Shown piece after piece: positions 40,354 through 42,952 of a DNA stretch of 42,952 nucleotides; within the stretch, counting starts at the first letter, position 1; the number at the start of each line of letters is the position of its first letter. The notes beneath the pieces were generated by a model. It saw only the letters and a list, made by a program, of their open reading frames with translations, did no database searches and was not told the origin of the DNA. Made by a program: the position numbers and the translations under genes. This DNA comes from Ignavibacteria bacterium (GTDB taxonomy: Bacteria > Bacteroidota > Ignavibacteria > Ignavibacteriales > Ignavibacteriaceae), in contig JAUYAB010000069.1 of NCBI GenBank assembly GCA_030693705.1, forward strand, positions 1-42,952, written 5' to 3'.

Positions 40354-41599
40354 AATTCTTTTTAAGATTACCGGTTCTATAGCAGCATACAAAAGCGCTT
40401 TTCTTATTTCAAAACTTGTACAAAACGGATTTGAGATAAAAGTTGTTGCAACCGATTACGCACTAAAATTTGTCGGCAAAGCAACACTCGAAGGGTTGAC
40501 CGGAAATAAAATCTTTACTGATTCTTTTGAAGAGGGAGAGATGATGAGCCATATCAATCTAAACAAATGGGCTGATCTATCCATCCTTTGCCCCGCAACT
40601 GCAAATACGATAAATAAACTTGCCGCCGGGATTGCAGATAACTTGCTCACTTCTTTATTTCTTGCGCATGACCGCTCAAAACCATATTTGATTGCTCCAG
40701 CGATGAACACGCTGATGTTCGATCATCCCGCAACGCAAGCATCTCTCACTAAATTGAAAGAGTGGGGCGTACAAATTCTACCAACTGCCGAAGGTTACTT
40801 AGCTTGCGGCGATACCGGAAAAGGAAAGTTGTTAGAGCCGGATGTCATTTATGAATATATTCTTTCAGCACTTAAAAAAAATGAAATGGCTGAAAAACAC
40901 AAACTAAAAATCATGATAACATCCGGAGGGACGAAAGAAAATATTGACGGAGTGCGCTATCTGTCTAATCTTAGCACAGGAAAAACCGGGGCTGCAATCG
41001 CCGAATATTTTTCACGTAACTTTCATGAAGTCACTTTTGTTCACGCGGAAAATTCTGCCACTCCTAAAATCGCCGGTAAGTTCATTTCTTATTTCAGTTT
41101 TGGTGACCTTAATAAACAATTAAAGTTTCTCCTCTCGAATGAAGACTATGATGCGGTTATTCATCTTGCCGCAGTGGGAGATTACTCAGTAGAATCAATA
41201 GAAGTGAATGGAAAAAGAAACAAGCTTCCGCTTGAGTATAAACTTGATTCAACAGGTGATGAAGCAATACTTCACTTAAAACGGAATGATAAAATTATTA
41301 AGCATCTAAAAGAATACTCTAAAGATAAAAACTTACTGCTTGTTGGATTCAAATTGACGAATACGCAAAATGAAAAAGAACGAATCGCTGCCGTAGAAAA
41401 ACTTTTCAAAGATGCAGCCTGCGATGCCGTAGTTTTAAATGATAAAAGTGATCGTGATGAAAAAGATCAGCAGAAGAATTTTATACTCTTCAGCCAAGCT
41501 CAAAAATCAGATGCTTGCCAAACGGTTGAAGAATTAGCTCATAAAATTGAAACAATAATCTTGAACTTGAACAGGTTGAAAGTAGAAAGTGGCAAGTAA
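40340..41599 (+). CDS. coaBC: Bifunctional phosphopantothenoylcysteine synthetase/decarboxylase
   Basis: The 419-residue protein carries out two steps of CoA synthesis. The N-terminal flavoprotein CoaC (about 1-180) has GSIAAYKSA, catalytic His71 (SHINL), PAMN (120-123) and the substrate-lid cysteine C156 in ACGDTGKG. The C-terminal CoaB (about 188-410) has ITSGGTKENIDGVRYLSNLSTGKTG and the lysine in NKLPLEY. The last few residues (KVESGK) are written by an intergenic-type heptamer repeat that reaches into the gene. The start overlaps panC by 14 nt. Both active sites look complete. Confidence 0.95.
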   Translation: MSNYKILFKITGSIAAYKSAFLISKLVQNGFEIKVVATDYALKFVGKATLEGLTGNKIFTDSFEEGEMMSHINLNKWADLSILCPATANTINKLAAGIADNLLTSLFLAHDRSKPYLIAPAMNTLMFDHPATQASLTKLKEWGVQILPTAEGYLACGDTGKGKLLEPDVIYEYILSALKKNEMAEKHKLKIMITSGGTKENIDGVRYLSNLSTGKTGAAIAEYFSRNFHEVTFVHAENSATPKIAGKFISYFSFGDLNKQLKFLLSNEDYDAVIHLAAVGDYSVESIEVNGKRNKLPLEYKLDSTGDEAILHLKRNDKIIKHLKEYSKDKNLLLVGFKLTNTQNEKERIAAVEKLFKDAACDAVVLNDKSDRDEKDQQKNFILFSQAQKSDACQTVEELAHKIETIILNLNRLKVESGK

Positions 41600-41643
41600 C
41601 AAGTTTTCCTTTCCACTTTCCACTTATAACTTTCTACTTACTA
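41578..41643. repeat. Inverted heptamer arrays at the coaBC/coaX junction
   Basis: The left array is GAAAGTA, GAAAGTG, GCAAGTA, ACAAGTT (41578-41605). The right array is CTTTCCA, CTTTCCA, CTTATAA, CTTTCTA, CTTACTA (41609-41643). The arms share a perfect 11-bp inverted repeat, AAGTAGAAAGT (41580-41590) with ACTTTCTACTT (41629-41639). The structure includes the coaBC stop codon and ends directly before the coaX ribosome site AAAGGAG. Confidence 0.85.
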
Positions 41644-41655
41644 AAGGAGATGTAA

Positions 41656-42444
41656 ATGTTACTTTGTCTTGATGTTGGAAATACGCAAATGCATGGGGGA
41701 GTTTTTGACGATGATCAACTTGTTTATCAATTTAGAAAAACTTCCAAACAAGAATTTTCTTCGGACGAATTCGGTGTTTTCCTCCGTTCGGTTTTGCGCG
41801 AAAGCAAGATTGATCCCGACCAGATAAATGCTATTTCCATTTGCAGCGTTGTGCCGGATCTAAATCATTCACTCCGTAACGGATGTTTAAAATATTTTAA
41901 TACTGATCCATTCTTTTTAAAACCAGGCGTTAAAACCGGACTGAAAATACAATACCGCAATCCGCTTGAAGTCGGCGCCGATAGAATTGCCAACGCAATT
42001 GCCGCAATGCATTTCTATCCGAACAAAAATCTTATTGTTGTTGATTTCGGAACAGCCACAACCTTTTGTGCAATCTCCAAAAAGAAAGAATATCTCGGCG
42101 GCATCATTCTTCCCGGAGTAAAAATTTCTATGGAAGCGTTGGAAAGTAAAACCGCCCAACTGCCAATCGTTGAAATAAAAAAAACAGATGCGGTTATCGG
42201 GAAATCTACGGTTGAAAGTATTCAATCTGGATTATATCATGGACAGATTGGAATCGTTCGCGAGTTGAAAGCAAAGATCATTCAAGAAGCATTTGCTGAC
42301 GAACCACCGGTAGTTTTAGCGACGGGAGGTTTTTCCCGCTTGTTTGAAGATGAAAATCTTTTCAAGGAAATCATTCCGACATTGGCATTACAAGGATTGT
42401 ACTTTGCATATATGATGAATCAAAAACAGAAAAAGGATGAGTAG
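41656..42444 (+). CDS. coaX: Type III pantothenate kinase
   Basis: CoaX phosphorylates pantothenate, the committed step of CoA synthesis; type III kinases are not inhibited by CoA. The 262-residue ASKHA-fold protein has the phosphate-1 loop DVGNTQMHGGVF (from residue 5), the GADR motif in NPLEVGADRIANAIAA, DFGTATTFCAI, GGIILPGVKISMEALESKTAQLP and GLYHGQIG. A near-perfect ribosome site (AAAGGAG) lies before the ATG at 41656. Its stop overlaps the panD start. Confidence 0.96.
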   Translation: MLLCLDVGNTQMHGGVFDDDQLVYQFRKTSKQEFSSDEFGVFLRSVLRESKIDPDQINAISICSVVPDLNHSLRNGCLKYFNTDPFFLKPGVKTGLKIQYRNPLEVGADRIANAIAAMHFYPNKNLIVVDFGTATTFCAISKKKEYLGGIILPGVKISMEALESKTAQLPIVEIKKTDAVIGKSTVESIQSGLYHGQIGIVRELKAKIIQEAFADEPPVVLATGGFSRLFEDENLFKEIIPTLALQGLYFAYMMNQKQKKDE

Positions 42445-42794
42445 TGAAAAGGACTTTATTAAAATCAAAAATACACAGAGCTACGGTTACAGGCGCATAT
42501 TTAGATTACGAAGGCTCAATTGCCGTTGACCCTCAATTATGCAGTGCAGCAGACATGAAGGAATTTGAAAAAATAGATATTTACAATGTGAATAACGGCG
42601 CAAGGTTTTCAACATATATTATTTTCGGAAAAGACGGTGAAATTAGTCTGAACGGCGCTGCAGCAAGAATGGTGCAGATCGGTGACCTTGTTATTCTTGC
42701 AAGCTATGCAGAATATGATGAGGATGAAGTTGAAGTTCACAAACCAAAAATTGTTTTAGTGGAGGGGAAGAATAAAATAATAGAGAAAGTGTAA
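42444..42794 (+). CDS. panD: Aspartate 1-decarboxylase (pyruvoyl enzyme)
   Basis: PanD makes beta-alanine from aspartate. The 116-residue proenzyme is cleaved between G24 and S25 (DYEGSIAVD) to form the pyruvoyl group, and K9, Y22, the region around FSTYII and NGAAARMVQIGDLVILASYA are present as in known PanD. The start is GTG at 42444, overlapping the coaX stop by one base, with GGATGAG as ribosome site. With panB and panC upstream it completes pantothenate synthesis, except for ketopantoate reductase (panE), which is not in this window. Confidence 0.96.
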   Translation: MKRTLLKSKIHRATVTGAYLDYEGSIAVDPQLCSAADMKEFEKIDIYNVNNGARFSTYIIFGKDGEISLNGAAARMVQIGDLVILASYAEYDEDEVEVHKPKIVLVEGKNKIIEKV

Positions 42795-42803
42795 TCCGAA
42801 CTT

Positions 42804-42832
42804 TGTAGAGGCTTGCCATGGCAAGTCTTGTA
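42804..42832. repeat. TGTAG-type palindrome after panD
   Basis: TGTAGAGG is followed by a perfect 14-nt palindrome, CTTGCCATGGCAAG (42812-42825), and a partly symmetric tail. It lies 10 nt after the panD stop. A second small stem (GGGT/ACCC, 42910-42923) lies nearer the window end. The remaining DNA to 42952 shows no gene. Confidence 0.65.
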
Positions 42833-42952
42833 TGTTAAATGTGATAAAAAAAGTTCTTTGAAATATTGAATAAAATAGTTTCCTTTACGGAAGAGAAGGT
42901 GCAAGGCTTGGGTCTAAGAACCCGTTGTAGAGTTTCTTCCTTCCGTCAGGTT

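Noticed and set aside
42795-42952. tRNA or small RNA gene at the right edge
   Set aside because: The stems seen do not build a cloverleaf and there is no TTCRANNC loop; they fit the palindrome family instead.

Overview
The window looks like a chromosomal segment of a low-GC member of the Bacteroidota/Chlorobiota side of bacteria, most probably an Ignavibacteria-type organism. Three things point there. A secreted glycosidase-like protein ends in a type IX secretion sorting domain with the YPNPFNP signature. Two intergenic regions carry promoters of the Bacteroidota form TTTG-N19-TAnnTTTG. The other genes (DUF4199, DUF58, DUF6600, an NhaD-type antiporter inside a nuo cluster, GHL10) are family combinations usual in that lineage. 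No rRNA, tRNA, CRISPR array, transposase or integrase was recognised.

Layout. 1-2982 is an accessory patch. It holds a nucleotidyltransferase (MNT) gene with a decayed HEPN partner, then a second, intact winged-helix nucleotidyltransferase/HEPN-like pair, then nth (endonuclease III). A 127-bp diverged copy of the nth 3' end lies on the far side of the intact pair and runs in frame into the HEPN pseudogene. 3226-6184 holds glmM, a DUF58 protein and a TPR lipoprotein. 6501-13700 is a plus-strand envelope/signalling module: secreted fibronectin-like protein, FecR-domain protein, large outer-membrane protein, CHASE2 nucleotide cyclase and thioredoxin-like protein. 13697-26122 is a long minus-strand run: nuoJ-K-L-M, an NhaD-type antiporter, an unknown 121-residue protein, nuoN, nnr, vanZ-like, a DUF218 protein, nusB and a UMF1-family MFS transporter. 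It contains the membrane arm of complex I but none of the peripheral-arm genes. asnS and a DUF6600 protein follow.

29301-30451 is a compact, AT-rich three-gene cassette with its own promoter. Its last two products look like a divergent HicB/HicA pair; the first is unassigned. Then come pdxJ, a T9SS-exported GHL10 protein, an odd thioredoxin-fold protein, an aldo/keto reductase and an EamA permease. A patch of small accessory genes follows (HNH-like, DUF4199, cysteine-pair protein). The window ends with a tight panB-panC-coaBC-coaX-panD operon, which supplies most of the path from ketoisovalerate and aspartate to 4'-phosphopantetheine.

The intergenic DNA is unusually structured. Degenerate tandem repeats of strict 7-base or 6-base period recur at several places and often form inverted pairs. 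A second class of short palindromes, often preceded by TGTAG, also recurs. The best candidates for undescribed biology are the 29301-30451 cassette, the rearranged nth/HEPN/MNT locus, and the period-6/7 repeat families.
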